Assembly (NCBI GenBank): GCA_913061265.1
Contig: CAJXVS010000004.1
Span: 62,001-126,000 of the forward strand
DNA length: 64,000 bases
Reading direction: 5' to 3'
DNA from: an uncultured Halobacteriovorax sp.
Lineage (GTDB): Bacteria; Bdellovibrionota; Bacteriovoracia; Bacteriovoracales; Bacteriovoracaceae
How positions within the stretch are numbered: the stretch's first letter is position 1; each line of letters begins with the position of its first letter. A program made the position numbers and the translations under genes. Below, in pieces: positions 16,941-25,385 of this stretch. Below the pieces are notes generated by a model. That model saw nothing but the letters and a program-made list of their open reading frames with translations, had not been told where the DNA came from and searched no databases.

Positions 16941-18265
16941 TGGAAAATATCGAATTCAAAAACATTACTCTATTCCCTAAGAAGGCCACGTTAATGGGCC
17001 TTCTCTTTACTTTTGTTTTAATGGCAATTGCTTCTTTTTTAATCTATACCATGTCTCATAATCTTAAAGTGATTGAAGAAGAGCATTTTCCGACAACTGA
17101 AAGAAGTGCCATAAATGTAAGATTAATAAACCTTGTAGATTATCAATTGAAGCTTGCCCTCTCAAATAGAGACTTAAAGATTGTAGAAGATTTAAAAATA
17201 AACTTTATGTCCTTAGAACAAAATTTTAATACCTCATCAAAGAACACCACTAAGAGCAGCTCTCAACTTTTCAGTTTAGGTAAAGAGATCATTAAAGATT
17301 TAGAAGATAGAAATTGGATTTTAGCTAAAGAAAAGATCGATTCCTCTCAGTTTAACCAGCAAATAGAAGGTTTTTCGTTTGAGATATTTGATAGAACAGA
17401 AGAGATGGCCAATCAAAGGGATAAGCAAAGTCAAAAGATTCAATCGTTTATTAAGAGAGCTATCCTAGTTTCAATTTTCATCATTGTTTTTCTCCTTTAT
17501 ATCTTTAAGAAAATCTACAATGGGTACTCATCAAACCTTTCAGAGAGACTCTTCGCTGAAAACAAGGCGAGACAACTTAGTAAGCAAAGACAATCGCTTA
17601 TTCATGTTCTTTGCCATGATTTAGGAAACCCCGTAAGTGCTATTTTCAGCCTTATTGATATAGCTCACCTCCTTCCACAAAAAGAAAAAGACGATTTAAT
17701 CCCTAAGATCAAAGAGAATGCTCAAATCTCTTTAGATATAATTGAGCTGACCAAAAAGATGCAGGCGATTGAAACGGGAAAATTCTCCCTTGACCTAGTT
17801 CCTGTAAATTTAGATCAGGCTATTAAAAAGTCTCTTATCATTCTGAGAGAACGAATAGAAACTAAAAAGATTAAGTTAGATCTGAATCACAAAAAGGATC
17901 AAGTCGTTTTAGCCGATGAAACATCCCTTGTTAACTCTATCTTAAACAACATCTTAACCAATTCTATTAAGTTCTCAAAAGAAGGTTCCAGTATTTCTTT
18001 AAATACTAAAGAGGAAGCTGAAAATCTCATTGTGACCATCTCTGATAAAGGAATTGGGATGCCCGCAGATATCCTTCATAATGTATTTGATGAATCTGTT
18101 GAAACCTCAAGGCAAGGTACTGATGGAGAATCTGGTACAGGATTTGGTATGCCTCTTGTAAAAAAATTCATGGAAGCCTTTGGCGGTTCAATTTCTCTTA
18201 CCTCAAGCACCGCCGAAAATGAGAGTGGGACTACGACAACCTTAGTCTTCAAAGTTAAACCTTAA
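16940..18265 (+). CDS. Membrane sensor histidine kinase
   Basis: A 441-residue kinase with two membrane helices (about residues 15-37 and 176-194) flanking a roughly 135-residue helical periplasmic domain, similar in plan to four-helix-bundle sensors. No HAMP motif is obvious. H box: LIHVLCHDLGNPVSAI; N box: LNNILTNSIKF; G1/G2: SDKGIGMPAD and TGFGMPLVKKF. It is translationally coupled to the receiver/TPR protein and divergent from CheY/CheX; they probably form one pathway. Confidence 0.85.
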   Translation: MENIEFKNITLFPKKATLMGLLFTFVLMAIASFLIYTMSHNLKVIEEEHFPTTERSAINVRLINLVDYQLKLALSNRDLKIVEDLKINFMSLEQNFNTSSKNTTKSSSQLFSLGKEIIKDLEDRNWILAKEKIDSSQFNQQIEGFSFEIFDRTEEMANQRDKQSQKIQSFIKRAILVSIFIIVFLLYIFKKIYNGYSSNLSERLFAENKARQLSKQRQSLIHVLCHDLGNPVSAIFSLIDIAHLLPQKEKDDLIPKIKENAQISLDIIELTKKMQAIETGKFSLDLVPVNLDQAIKKSLIILRERIETKKIKLDLNHKKDQVVLADETSLVNSILNNILTNSIKFSKEGSSISLNTKEEAENLIVTISDKGIGMPADILHNVFDESVETSRQGTDGESGTGFGMPLVKKFMEAFGGSISLTSSTAENESGTTTTLVFKVKP

Positions 18266-18267
18266 TT

Positions 18268-19470
18268 TTATTTGGTATAAAGGTTTATAGCAAAGTTGCC
18301 ACTACCACTTCTATTAAAGATTAATCCCATCTGCTTTTCTTCTTTAAAATAATAAGTCTTAAGGTCAATCCACTTACCATTTTTGAAGACCCAGCTTTCT
18401 TTATAAGAAGAGGTTGCTTTGATGAGAACAGGTTTATCACTCTCAGTAGGGCCAGGGTAAACCTTATGGCCATCTAAGGCATATAACCCAGATTCAGTGA
18501 TCAACTCCACTCTTACTTTCTGAGTAAGTTGATCCTTGTTCCCACAGGCCAGTTCTAAAAGATAAAAGCCTGGGTTTGAGAGGGACCTATTCTTTGAATG
18601 ACATAAGATATTTCCATCAAGGTCACTTATAATAGCGACGGCTGAATCATCAGGGATCACAGTATAGATGCCTATGTTTATCGGGAGTTCATCTTTTAGT
18701 TGATAAAGATTTGATACTTTTTCCGCATTAAACTCGTACTGCCAACCGTGGTGAGCATAACTATAAATATTCTTAAAGTTGAAGGTCCTAAGTTGATTGA
18801 ACGAAACCCCTCCGGATTCTTTATCTTGTCCTACCCAAGTCCCTCCATAAGGGGTCAAAAAGTAATTCACGCCACCGCGAACTCTGCTATCTTGAACTAT
18901 CCAGACACCTTTTTGAAAAGGCGGAACAACTCTTTCATTATCCCAGCCAATTATATTTACGAATTGAGTTGGGGGAAGAATTCTAAAATTGAAATCAATC
19001 ACTTCTCCATCAAGATCATACTCCCAAGGCCTGATAAACTTAGTTGATCTTGAAGCAACACTTCCATTTTGAGCGATGCTCTCTTGAATACGTTCGATAT
19101 TTACTTGGAAGCTTCCATGAGTTAACCATTCTATAGATCTTGGAAAATAAAAAGATTTATTAGAGTTTGCCCTAACGCCACCGTTATTACTTAAGTAGGC
19201 CGCAGCTAATTTATAATCTCCCCCTTTATATATTTTAGAGAAGGCATTATTTTCAAGCATTTGTTTCTCAGGAAATTTCACCACTGTTTGATCATCCCAC
19301 GAGCCCTCAATAAGAATATTACTTTCTAGTGAAGAAGTAGCAGCATAGGCCCAAGAAGAATGATCCATTGAAAGCTTAGGCGTTGAAACGAATCCACTCT
19401 CTCTAAGATCAAAAGATGTTCCGGCCCACAATGGTTGAATAAAAAGAAAAATAAGAAAGAGGTTACGCAT
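18268..19470 (-). CDS. Exported papain-fold (C1-like) protein lacking catalytic residues
   Basis: A 400-residue protein with a signal peptide (MRNLFLIFLFIQPLWAG) from the ATG at 19470. The mature protein starts FDLRESG, the usual beginning of bacterial C1 peptidases with a lectin-like C-terminal domain. The papain landmarks align but the catalytic residues do not. Where papains have CGSCWAF this has MDHSSWAYAA (Ser at the Cys position). Where they have HAVxIVGWDD it has QFVNIIGWDN (Gln at the His). Where they have KNSW it has QDSR (Asp at the Asn). It is therefore probably a pseudoprotease, perhaps a binding or surface protein. It converges with the kinase gene, 2 bp apart. Confidence 0.65.
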   Translation of the reverse strand: MRNLFLIFLFIQPLWAGTSFDLRESGFVSTPKLSMDHSSWAYAATSSLESNILIEGSWDDQTVVKFPEKQMLENNAFSKIYKGGDYKLAAAYLSNNGGVRANSNKSFYFPRSIEWLTHGSFQVNIERIQESIAQNGSVASRSTKFIRPWEYDLDGEVIDFNFRILPPTQFVNIIGWDNERVVPPFQKGVWIVQDSRVRGGVNYFLTPYGGTWVGQDKESGGVSFNQLRTFNFKNIYSYAHHGWQYEFNAEKVSNLYQLKDELPINIGIYTVIPDDSAVAIISDLDGNILCHSKNRSLSNPGFYLLELACGNKDQLTQKVRVELITESGLYALDGHKVYPGPTESDKPVLIKATSSYKESWVFKNGKWIDLKTYYFKEEKQMGLIFNRSGSGNFAINLYTK

Positions 19471-19515
19471 AAGTGAAATTATAACATGCCAATCGCGGCA
19501 GAATTTTGACATATT

Positions 19516-19722
19516 TTGAGTATCTCAGAATCTAGGCCTGCCCCTACTTCCGATGAACTTGATCCTGATAGAAAAAAAGAGTTTCTTTTAAAAGCTTCGA
19601 GAGCCCTTATTGATGGGAAGACCTAGGCCTTAGCAATCGCAAATAAAATTAAAAGAAGTTTGCTCAAACTTAAAGCGATTGACTTACGCACGACTTACGC
19701 AAATAATAGAATTAACAAATAG
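19516..19722 (+). pseudogene. Possible small ORF interrupted by an in-frame TAG
   Basis: From a TTG at 19516 a reading frame gives 36 codons (including SESRPAPTSDELDPDRKK), stops at TAG 19624-19626, and then continues in the same frame for 31 codons (ALAIANKIKRSLLKLKAID and onward) to TAG at 19720. Composition on both sides of the stop looks coding-like, so it could be a decayed 68-codon gene or simply a short gene of 36 codons. A consensus TTGACA lies at 19506-19511, but no good -10 follows. Weak call. Confidence 0.25.
19681..19701. repeat. Direct repeat of a 10-mer
   Basis: GACTTACGCA occurs at 19681-19690 and again at 19692-19701, one base apart. It lies in the otherwise gene-poor stretch between the papain-fold gene and the next exported protein gene. 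It may be a protein-binding site or replication slippage; nothing nearby decides. Confidence 0.6.
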
Positions 19723-19784
19723 AGTGATTTCGAAACCGAATCACCCTATCCCACGCCACTTGTAGATAACTCATGGAGGTGACT

Positions 19785-19889
19785 ATGCACACGGGTAAAG
19801 AATTCAAGTCAGAGTCTCGGGAGATAAGAGGGCCGCCAAAAAGCGGTACTTCTTTTCTCAGGGAACTTCCTACTTTCCTAGAAGAATAG
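19785..19889 (+). CDS. Possible 34-aa peptide with strong ribosome binding site
   Basis: The ATG at 19785 is preceded by GGAGGTGACT, an almost ideal anti-SD match ending right at the start codon. The frame runs 34 codons (begins MHTGKEFKSESREIRG, ends ELPTFLEE) to a TAG inside the 3' end of the opposite-strand gene, overlapping it by 20 nt. The product is hydrophilic, with no signal or membrane segment. The support is the ribosome binding site alone. A weak hairpin (CCGC/GCGG) falls within it. Confidence 0.35.
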   Translation: MHTGKEFKSESREIRGPPKSGTSFLRELPTFLEE

Positions 19890-20424
19890 ATCCTAATAAA
19901 GCAGCTCCAGCACCAAAGATCACCGCATTCGTAACAGCATCACTCACACCACTTATTGTAGCCTTATCAGGCTGACCTTTTTCCCTCATCTCTGATTGGT
20001 AGTTGTTGGAGCTACTTATGTTGATATCCCCTGGAGATAAAGAGCCTAAAGAGATGCTATTTGCATGAGTTACCTTAAGAACTTGAACCACCTTAGGATT
20101 TTCTCCCACCCAAATTCTTTTTTCATCAGGAGTGGCGTAAATTAAGAACTGCTGTCCCGCACCCGATCTGATCTTCTTAAGCACCTTCTCATCAGTTATC
20201 ACTACCGGGTAGGCATAACCTTTTCCTTTTTCGTTAGTTAACGAAAAGAAGAACTCAAATTCCTTTACAGGGTTTCTTTTGTCATCCTTCTTTATATAGT
20301 GAAATTTCCCTAGGAGCTTTCTCCTGCCAGGAACCTTCTTAGACTCTAAGATCTGTGAGACAGAGGGCTCAGAAGCGGCATTTAAGCTAAAGAGAAGGCA
20401 TAAGATAAGGCTTAGTGATTTCAT
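19870..20424 (-). CDS. Exported protein of unknown function with glycine-rich C-terminus
   Basis: A 184-residue protein from the ATG at 20424 (SD GGAGA). It has a signal peptide of about 18 residues (MKSLSLILCLLFSLNAAS). The middle is basic and polar. The C-terminus is a hydrophobic, Gly/Ala-rich stretch (NAVIFGAGAALLGSILLGK) that could insert in a membrane or mediate assembly. I do not recognise the family. It is monocistronic. Confidence 0.65.
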   Translation of the reverse strand: MKSLSLILCLLFSLNAASEPSVSQILESKKVPGRRKLLGKFHYIKKDDKRNPVKEFEFFFSLTNEKGKGYAYPVVITDEKVLKKIRSGAGQQFLIYATPDEKRIWVGENPKVVQVLKVTHANSISLGSLSPGDINISSSNNYQSEMREKGQPDKATISGVSDAVTNAVIFGAGAALLGSILLGK

Positions 20425-20538
20425 ATAATCTCCAGTTAGGAGCTTAAAATATCGTATAAACTTTAGACAGTCATACATTATTACAATAATTCATTACCTT
20501 GAAAGCCCTATAAACCCCTGAAACAAGTAACCTTCCTT

Positions 20539-20554
20539 TGGCACAGCCCTTGCT
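20539..20554 (+). promoter_or_regulatory. Sigma-54 (RpoN) promoter
   Basis: TGGCAC-N5-TTGCT at 20539-20554 with exactly 10 nt between the GG and GC elements, matching the -24/-12 consensus at every key base. It lies 53 bp upstream of the ATG of a small exported protein. The implied 5' leader contains an inverted repeat (GAGGG/CCCTC, about 20561-20576). An activator-binding site was not identified. Confidence 0.8.
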
Positions 20555-20607
20555 TTAATAGAGGGTGTAGCCCCTCTAATTAATGACGGGCTTTAAGAGA
20601 GGACTTT

Positions 20608-20946
20608 ATGAAAAAACTGGCTTTAATTTTAGGACTTTTAATTTCAACTTCAAGCTTCGCAAGCATTGAATGTCATACTCCTAGAATGAATAAGACATTT
20701 AAGATTGAAGATAGCAGAGTCACTTTTTTCAACGACCAACCTATTAATGGTGGAAGAGAAGTAGCTTCTGTTGCTGGAATAAGAACAAAAAAGACTGCTA
20801 CTGGATTTACAAAGATCCTTAGTTTTGAAGGTAAGAAACATACGATTCATATCGATAATGCTTCTAAGTTTTCAGACGTTGATGACTATATGGTTGTTAA
20901 GAATAGTAGAGGTCATGAAATGACTTACCCATTAAGTTGCAAATAG
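20608..20946 (+). CDS. Small exported protein under sigma-54 promoter
   Basis: A 112-residue protein with a classic signal peptide (MKKLALILGLLISTSSFAS). The roughly 93-residue mature part has two Cys, one near each end (SIECHTP and PLSCK), which could form a disulfide. It is beta-rich by eye, with no family recognised. SD AGAGGA precedes the ATG at 20608. The upstream sigma-54 promoter implies activation by an enhancer-binding protein, perhaps tied to motility or stress; that link is inferred. Confidence 0.7.
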   Translation: MKKLALILGLLISTSSFASIECHTPRMNKTFKIEDSRVTFFNDQPINGGREVASVAGIRTKKTATGFTKILSFEGKKHTIHIDNASKFSDVDDYMVVKNSRGHEMTYPLSCK

Positions 20947-20965
20947 CCACTAGGCTTATCTTATA

Positions 20966-20999
20966 ATCGAAAAAGTGGACCCTGGAGAGACGTCCACTT
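20966..20999 (-). terminator. Rho-independent terminator of the manA-lipoprotein unit
   Basis: Stem AAGTGGAC (20973-20980) / GTCCACTT (20992-20999). Read on the minus strand it is followed by TTTTTCG, a short U-tract. It sits just past the stop of the minus-strand lipoprotein gene. It may also act weakly on the plus strand for the small exported gene. Confidence 0.7.
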
Positions 21000-21012
21000 G
21001 AGTAAGATTCTT

Positions 21013-21810
21013 TTATCTTCCAAATTTAAAATCTTGAACATTATCAATCGTAGAGTCATTCTCGGGGATCTTAAAATTCTTACAGCCTTTGATATCAACA
21101 TGCTTTTCTTTTGAAACCTTTATAGCTTCGTGTAACTCAAACCAATTACTCTTTCTTAGTTTTTCTTTAGCGTTATATAAGGCGATCTCAAAGTGATACT
21201 CTCCCGTTAAATTCTTTCCTGCATTGATAGGAAATGGCCGATAAGAATAAGCCTCAAGCTTACCAGAAACTTGGCTTGCATTTGTCCTACTGGCCCTGAT
21301 CGCTTTTTCTCTACTTACGGTATCTATGACTTCAAAGTCAGTCACTTCTTTTGAGTGATCAAAAGCAGGACACTGAAACTTCTCAAACCTTGTTGAGATT
21401 GCAGCTGCCGAATAATAGATATTAACAAAGCCCGCTTGAACTTGCTTTATTCTAAATTTGCTCTTACCTCTACCGGGAACAATCAAAGGAACATAAAAAG
21501 AATCAAGAGTTTCACTAGTAACCAGAGTCTTTCTTTTTACTCTTATAATCCAGCTATCAATCTTAATAGTGTTAACAAGATCTTGGAGGTGTTCGGTTTC
21601 CAACTGAGGAAAATCAAGTTTGATCTTGATCCCCTTAGAGACCTCTTGCCTACGTAAGGGACCAACCCGCCAATCAGCAATTTCCGCAGATGAAATACTA
21701 ACCCTATTGGGGATAATGGTCATATTCCTCTCTCCTTTAATAACCTGAGAATAATCCTGACATCCTCCTAAGAGGACTGAGAAAAGAAAAATACAAAGTG
21801 ATGATTTCAT
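21013..21810 (-). CDS. Lipoprotein of unknown function
   Basis: A 265-residue protein with a clear lipobox (MKSSLCIFLFSVLLGGC, lipidation at Cys17). The mature part is mixed alpha/beta with several basic clusters. I do not recognise a domain. Its ATG overlaps the stop of manA by one base (TAATG), so the two genes are translationally coupled, and a terminator follows. Aspartate after +2 (CQDYS) is not the classical inner-membrane retention signal, so outer-membrane sorting is possible. Confidence 0.7.
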   Translation of the reverse strand: MKSSLCIFLFSVLLGGCQDYSQVIKGERNMTIIPNRVSISSAEIADWRVGPLRRQEVSKGIKIKLDFPQLETEHLQDLVNTIKIDSWIIRVKRKTLVTSETLDSFYVPLIVPGRGKSKFRIKQVQAGFVNIYYSAAAISTRFEKFQCPAFDHSKEVTDFEVIDTVSREKAIRASRTNASQVSGKLEAYSYRPFPINAGKNLTGEYHFEIALYNAKEKLRKSNWFELHEAIKVSKEKHVDIKGCKNFKIPENDSTIDNVQDFKFGR

Positions 21811-22742
21811 TATTCTACCAAAAGCAGGCTACCTGCTTCCCTAGCTTCAATTTTAATGGGAGATTTATCTGATTCCTCTCTAACGAGAGATTGGTATGCA
21901 TCGACAAGAACTCCGTCAATTTCAATGCTACCCTCGAGGTTAAGGATTCCTTTAGCACGACCTAAGTCCAAAGGATTGATTTCAACCTCTTCTCCTACCT
22001 CGAGAGTCACTTGTCTTAAGTTAAACTGAGGATGATCAACTAAGAGACTATTGCGTTCTTTGAAGACGTCTTTCTTTATTTTAAAAGTCTTTGAATCATT
22101 ATGCTTATCTTTGAAGTTGATAACCTGCATGGCCTTTTCAACATGTAATTCTCTAGATTTTCCTTCGCTATCAAGCCTGTTCCAATCCCAAACTCTATAG
22201 GTTATCCCTGAAGACTGTTGAACTTCTGCAAGAAAGACCCCAGCTCCAATGGCATGAATAGATCCAGCTGGAACATAGAAAAAGTCTCCTCGCTTAACAG
22301 GGTAGAAAACTAAGAACTGATCCATGCTCTCACCTGACTTAAGTGAGTTTTCAAAATCAACTTTCTTAACACCTTCTTTAAGCCCAAGATAGATTCCACT
22401 TCCTTCTTCAGCTCCAAGGATAATCCAGCATTCAGTTTTTCCTTGAGAGTTCTCATGAATCTTTGCAAACTCGTCCCCAGGATGAACTTGAACTGATAAA
22501 TGCAAACTTGTATCTATAAGCTTTATTAAATAAGGCATTTCTGTATCAGAAATATATTCACTTAAGCTTTGATCTTCATAAAGACTAGGGCCATCCGGAT
22601 GAACACTAACTTCCCAAGTCTCCCCAAGAGAGTCAGCCCCTTTTGATGAAGGTAGATTCTTTAAGGCCGCCATCTGAGAGCCGCCCCAAATCTTATAAAC
22701 TGAAGCTGGCTTAACCAACTTAAAGCCGTGACCTAATTTCAA
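21810..22742 (-). CDS. manA: Mannose-6-phosphate isomerase, class I
   Basis: A 310-residue cupin enzyme that interconverts fructose-6-phosphate and mannose-6-phosphate, feeding GDP-mannose and envelope sugars. Family features: SVYKIWGGSQMAAL at the N-terminus, zinc ligands in LSVQVHPGDEFA and KTECWIIL, and YVPAGSIHAIGAG. The best start is the TTG at 22742: a perfect AGGAGG lies 7 nt upstream and the resulting length matches short ManA forms. The frame remains open upstream to 22925, overlapping the divergent LON-domain gene, but that extension has no SD and no homology-like sequence. Confidence 0.88.
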   Translation of the reverse strand: MKLGHGFKLVKPASVYKIWGGSQMAALKNLPSSKGADSLGETWEVSVHPDGPSLYEDQSLSEYISDTEMPYLIKLIDTSLHLSVQVHPGDEFAKIHENSQGKTECWIILGAEEGSGIYLGLKEGVKKVDFENSLKSGESMDQFLVFYPVKRGDFFYVPAGSIHAIGAGVFLAEVQQSSGITYRVWDWNRLDSEGKSRELHVEKAMQVINFKDKHNDSKTFKIKKDVFKERNSLLVDHPQFNLRQVTLEVGEEVEINPLDLGRAKGILNLEGSIEIDGVLVDAYQSLVREESDKSPIKIEAREAGSLLLVE

Positions 22743-22893
22743 AGCCCTACCTCCTAAACTGACTCCGTATTGAGTCACTTTTAAATCTTTATTATTATAA
22801 CCCATTAGTCTTAAATCACATCTAAGAGCCTGAAATAACGATGATAGAAGTAAAAACGAGAGTCTGTCCATTTTGCTCTGATAAAATAGGTCT

Positions 22894-23577
22894 ATGAACT
22901 TAAACAAGGTTGCCGTTCTTCCCATTCCAAACTTGGTCTTCTTTCCAGGAACCTCTCTCCCTCTTTACGTGGTAGAGCCGGTCTTTATTCGGATGATAAA
23001 AGAATGCGTAGAAGAAAATATGCTCGTAGGCATCTCCATGGCAGAACCCTTAGTTTATATCTTTGGTCACAAAAGACCGACGCCTAAGAATATTTGCGGC
23101 ATCGGAAAACCTATTATCCTTGAAGAGCTTTATGATGGAACCTTAAGAGTGCTCATCAAAGGTTTCGGTAAGGTTCGTTTAGGAGCGGTTGAACAAAACT
23201 TACCCTACCTAATCTACAACTGTGAAGAATACCCAGACATCAAAGACACATACGGATTAGTATCAGATTCTAAGATAGAACGATTAAAAGCACTTCTTGA
23301 TAACTGGATTCTAGAGACAATCTCTGATTCCGTTGAAAGAAAAATCTTTCAAGAAAAGATCAATTCCGCTACTGAGGTTATGGACTACATCTCCATGTTC
23401 TTAATTAAAGATGAAGAAATGCGTCAGCTTCTTTTAGAGAATACTTCTTTGAATGAGCGCATTCAAATGCTGGACACTCTTCTTAAGGGACACGCCCCAT
23501 ATTTTGAAGATATCTCTGCCACTCATGCTATCAAAAGCTTTGAGGTCCTAGAGAAAATGGCCAAAGTCGGTCACTGA
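22894..23577 (+). CDS. LON substrate-binding (N-terminal) domain protein
   Basis: A 227-residue protein consisting only of the domain found at the N-terminus of Lon protease. Motif: VAVLPIPNLVFFPGTSLPLYVVEP at the start (first part only quoted for fit: LPIPNLVFFPG), then GISMAEP and GTLRVLIKGFGKVRLG. There is no AAA+ or protease part. Stand-alone LON-domain proteins are common, but their job is uncertain; substrate or protein binding is likely. It is divergent from manA and ends 3 bp from the convergent polyprenol-kinase-like gene. Confidence 0.8.
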   Translation: MNLNKVAVLPIPNLVFFPGTSLPLYVVEPVFIRMIKECVEENMLVGISMAEPLVYIFGHKRPTPKNICGIGKPIILEELYDGTLRVLIKGFGKVRLGAVEQNLPYLIYNCEEYPDIKDTYGLVSDSKIERLKALLDNWILETISDSVERKIFQEKINSATEVMDYISMFLIKDEEMRQLLLENTSLNERIQMLDTLLKGHAPYFEDISATHAIKSFEVLEKMAKVGH

Positions 23578-23580
23578 TTC

Positions 23581-24249
23581 TTAGTAAAGCTGAAACCCAA
23601 AATTTAAAACAGTAAGGCCTATTGTTGAGATGATAGGCACTGTTAAATTATCATCAACAAAGATTGAAAGAAGTTCGCTGATTGATCCAATGATTCCCGC
23701 CGCAAGAGCAAAACCTAAAAGAGAATAAGTTAAGGGAACAAAGTTTAAGGTATAAAAAAGCGCCAACATATAACAAGTCACAAAGCCTGCTGCGGCACCT
23801 TGAATTGATTTCTTGCCTCCAAGAATCTTATCTTTTCCAAAGAGAATCCCAATAGCTGAAGAAATGGGGTCTGAGAAAATAAGAAAAAGGATGCCTAGAA
23901 TGGCTATTTTTTCATCAAAGAAGTAAAGACTGATCGAAACGCCTAAAGCGTAGAATGGTAATCCAGATAAAGAATCCTTTTCACTTTCGCGCATTAAGGG
24001 TCCCATCATACTGATCGCTAGCTTATTGATAGCGGGGTTTCTTAGTCTGATAAACTCAAAAAGGAAGCCAACCATTGAAAGCCCAAAGAGGATCAGGGCC
24101 ATGCTTTGCGCTTCTAAACCCGAGTAGGAGTAGATAAAGAGCCCTGTAAGACCAGTTCCCATATGCCAGAACTTCCTTAAAAGGTGCAAGTCATGCCTCG
24201 CCCTAAGGCTTTTTGAATCAAGAGTGTGATTGTCGCTGCTGAGTTGCAT
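23581..24249 (-). CDS. Polyprenol/phytol kinase-like membrane protein (SEC59/DGK1/VTE5 type)
   Basis: A 222-residue membrane protein with about six helices. The N-terminal LLRKFWHMGTGLTGL motif and the loop IFSDPISSAIGILFGK, followed by KKSIQGAAAGF, are characteristic of the CTP-dependent dolichol/diacylglycerol/phytol kinase group related to CdsA. It would phosphorylate a membrane lipid alcohol. The exact lipid is unknown. Single gene. Confidence 0.7.
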   Translation of the reverse strand: MQLSSDNHTLDSKSLRARHDLHLLRKFWHMGTGLTGLFIYSYSGLEAQSMALILFGLSMVGFLFEFIRLRNPAINKLAISMMGPLMRESEKDSLSGLPFYALGVSISLYFFDEKIAILGILFLIFSDPISSAIGILFGKDKILGGKKSIQGAAAGFVTCYMLALFYTLNFVPLTYSLLGFALAAGIIGSISELLSIFVDDNLTVPIISTIGLTVLNFGFQLY

Positions 24250-24367
24250 AAAAGTCTAATCCTAATCTAGAGTGAATCAGTCGGTATCTTACCCTAATTT
24301 CAAAAGCTTTTCTAGCGCATCGCGTAATAATTATAGATCCTTAACCCCCTTTTTTTCTTAGGATTTG

Positions 24368-24393
24368 CCCCTATAATAGATGGATAATAGGGG
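24368..24393 (+). promoter_or_regulatory. Promoter-like -10 inside an inverted repeat
   Basis: TATAAT at 24372-24377 lies within the inverted repeat CCCCTAT (24368-24374) / ATAGGGG (24387-24393), about 55 bp upstream of the MinD-like gene. The -35 is poor. The symmetry could be an operator or the first hairpin of the leader. Confidence 0.4.
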
Positions 24394-24432
24394 AAACCCG
24401 CTAAGATTATTTAAGACCTTCAAGGATGAAGT

Positions 24433-25380
24433 TTGGATATAAATAGTGCTCAATCAGGTTCGCAAATATCTGCAAAGATCAGCTCCCAAAGTAATGTAAA
24501 AGTTTGGGCGATCGGTGGTGGAAAAGGCGGAGTTGGTAAAAGTCTCGTTACAGCAAATGTTTCAATCTGCTTGGCCCTTATGGGTTATAAAGTAGTAACC
24601 ATAGATTTAGATCTTGGGGGCGCAAACCTCCATACATGTCTAGGCGTTCCGATTCCTGATAAAACTTTAAGTGACTACCTTTCTAAAAAAGTGAAAAACT
24701 TAAAAGAATTATTAACCCCAACTCCAATAAATAATCTCTCAATTATCAGTGGCGCCCAAGATGACGTGGGCATCGCCAATCTAAAGCATATGCAAAAAGC
24801 AAAGATCTTAGGCAAGCTCTCAGAGCTTGATGCTGATTTTGTTTTATTAGACTTAGGGGCAGGGACAACTTTTAACACCCTCGACTTTTTTATTAGTGCT
24901 GACCAAGGAATCTTAACAGCGCTTCCTGAGCCAACCTCAATTGAAAACACCTACCGCTTTATCAAGTCGGTTTATCATAGAAAATTAAAAATGGCTGAAG
25001 ACCTCCTCGAGATTGGTCCTCTAATTGATCAGGCCATGAATGCAAAGATGGGACAAAGTGCTACCCCAGCGGATCTTATCAATAGAGTTATTGAAATCAA
25101 TCCTCAAATGGGTCACAAGTTAAAGAATGAAATCTCACGTTTTCAACCTAAACTGATCATCAATCAAGTTAGGACTCAAGCTGATATTGATATCGGGTTT
25201 TCGATGAAGATAATCTGCAGAAAATACTTTGGGATTAATTTAGATTATATTGGTTACCTCGAATACGATGCAACTGTTTGGCAAAGTGTAAAAAAACGCC
25301 GCCCTCTCCTTATGGAGTTTCCGAACTCTGGACTTGTGGCAAACTTTGATCGAATCGTTCACCGTCTTCTCAACTCGTAG
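24433..25380 (+). CDS. MinD/ParA-family ATPase, FlhG-like
   Basis: A 315-residue deviant-Walker ATPase. Walker A is WAIGGGKGGVGKSLVTAN (about residues 25-42); the second acidic strand is VVTIDLDLGGANLH; Walker B is FVLLDLGAG. The C-terminal half diverges from ParA and MinD, and its length and sequence fit FlhG/YlxH-like proteins that count or place flagella. The TTG start at 24433 is preceded by AAGGATGAAG. It heads an operon with a J-like/HTH protein, rluD, pgeF and others; no flhF is next to it, so the FlhG reading is moderate. Confidence 0.75.
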   Translation: MDINSAQSGSQISAKISSQSNVKVWAIGGGKGGVGKSLVTANVSICLALMGYKVVTIDLDLGGANLHTCLGVPIPDKTLSDYLSKKVKNLKELLTPTPINNLSIISGAQDDVGIANLKHMQKAKILGKLSELDADFVLLDLGAGTTFNTLDFFISADQGILTALPEPTSIENTYRFIKSVYHRKLKMAEDLLEIGPLIDQAMNAKMGQSATPADLINRVIEINPQMGHKLKNEISRFQPKLIINQVRTQADIDIGFSMKIICRKYFGINLDYIGYLEYDATVWQSVKKRRPLLMEFPNSGLVANFDRIVHRLLNS

Positions 25381-25385
25381 GCATA

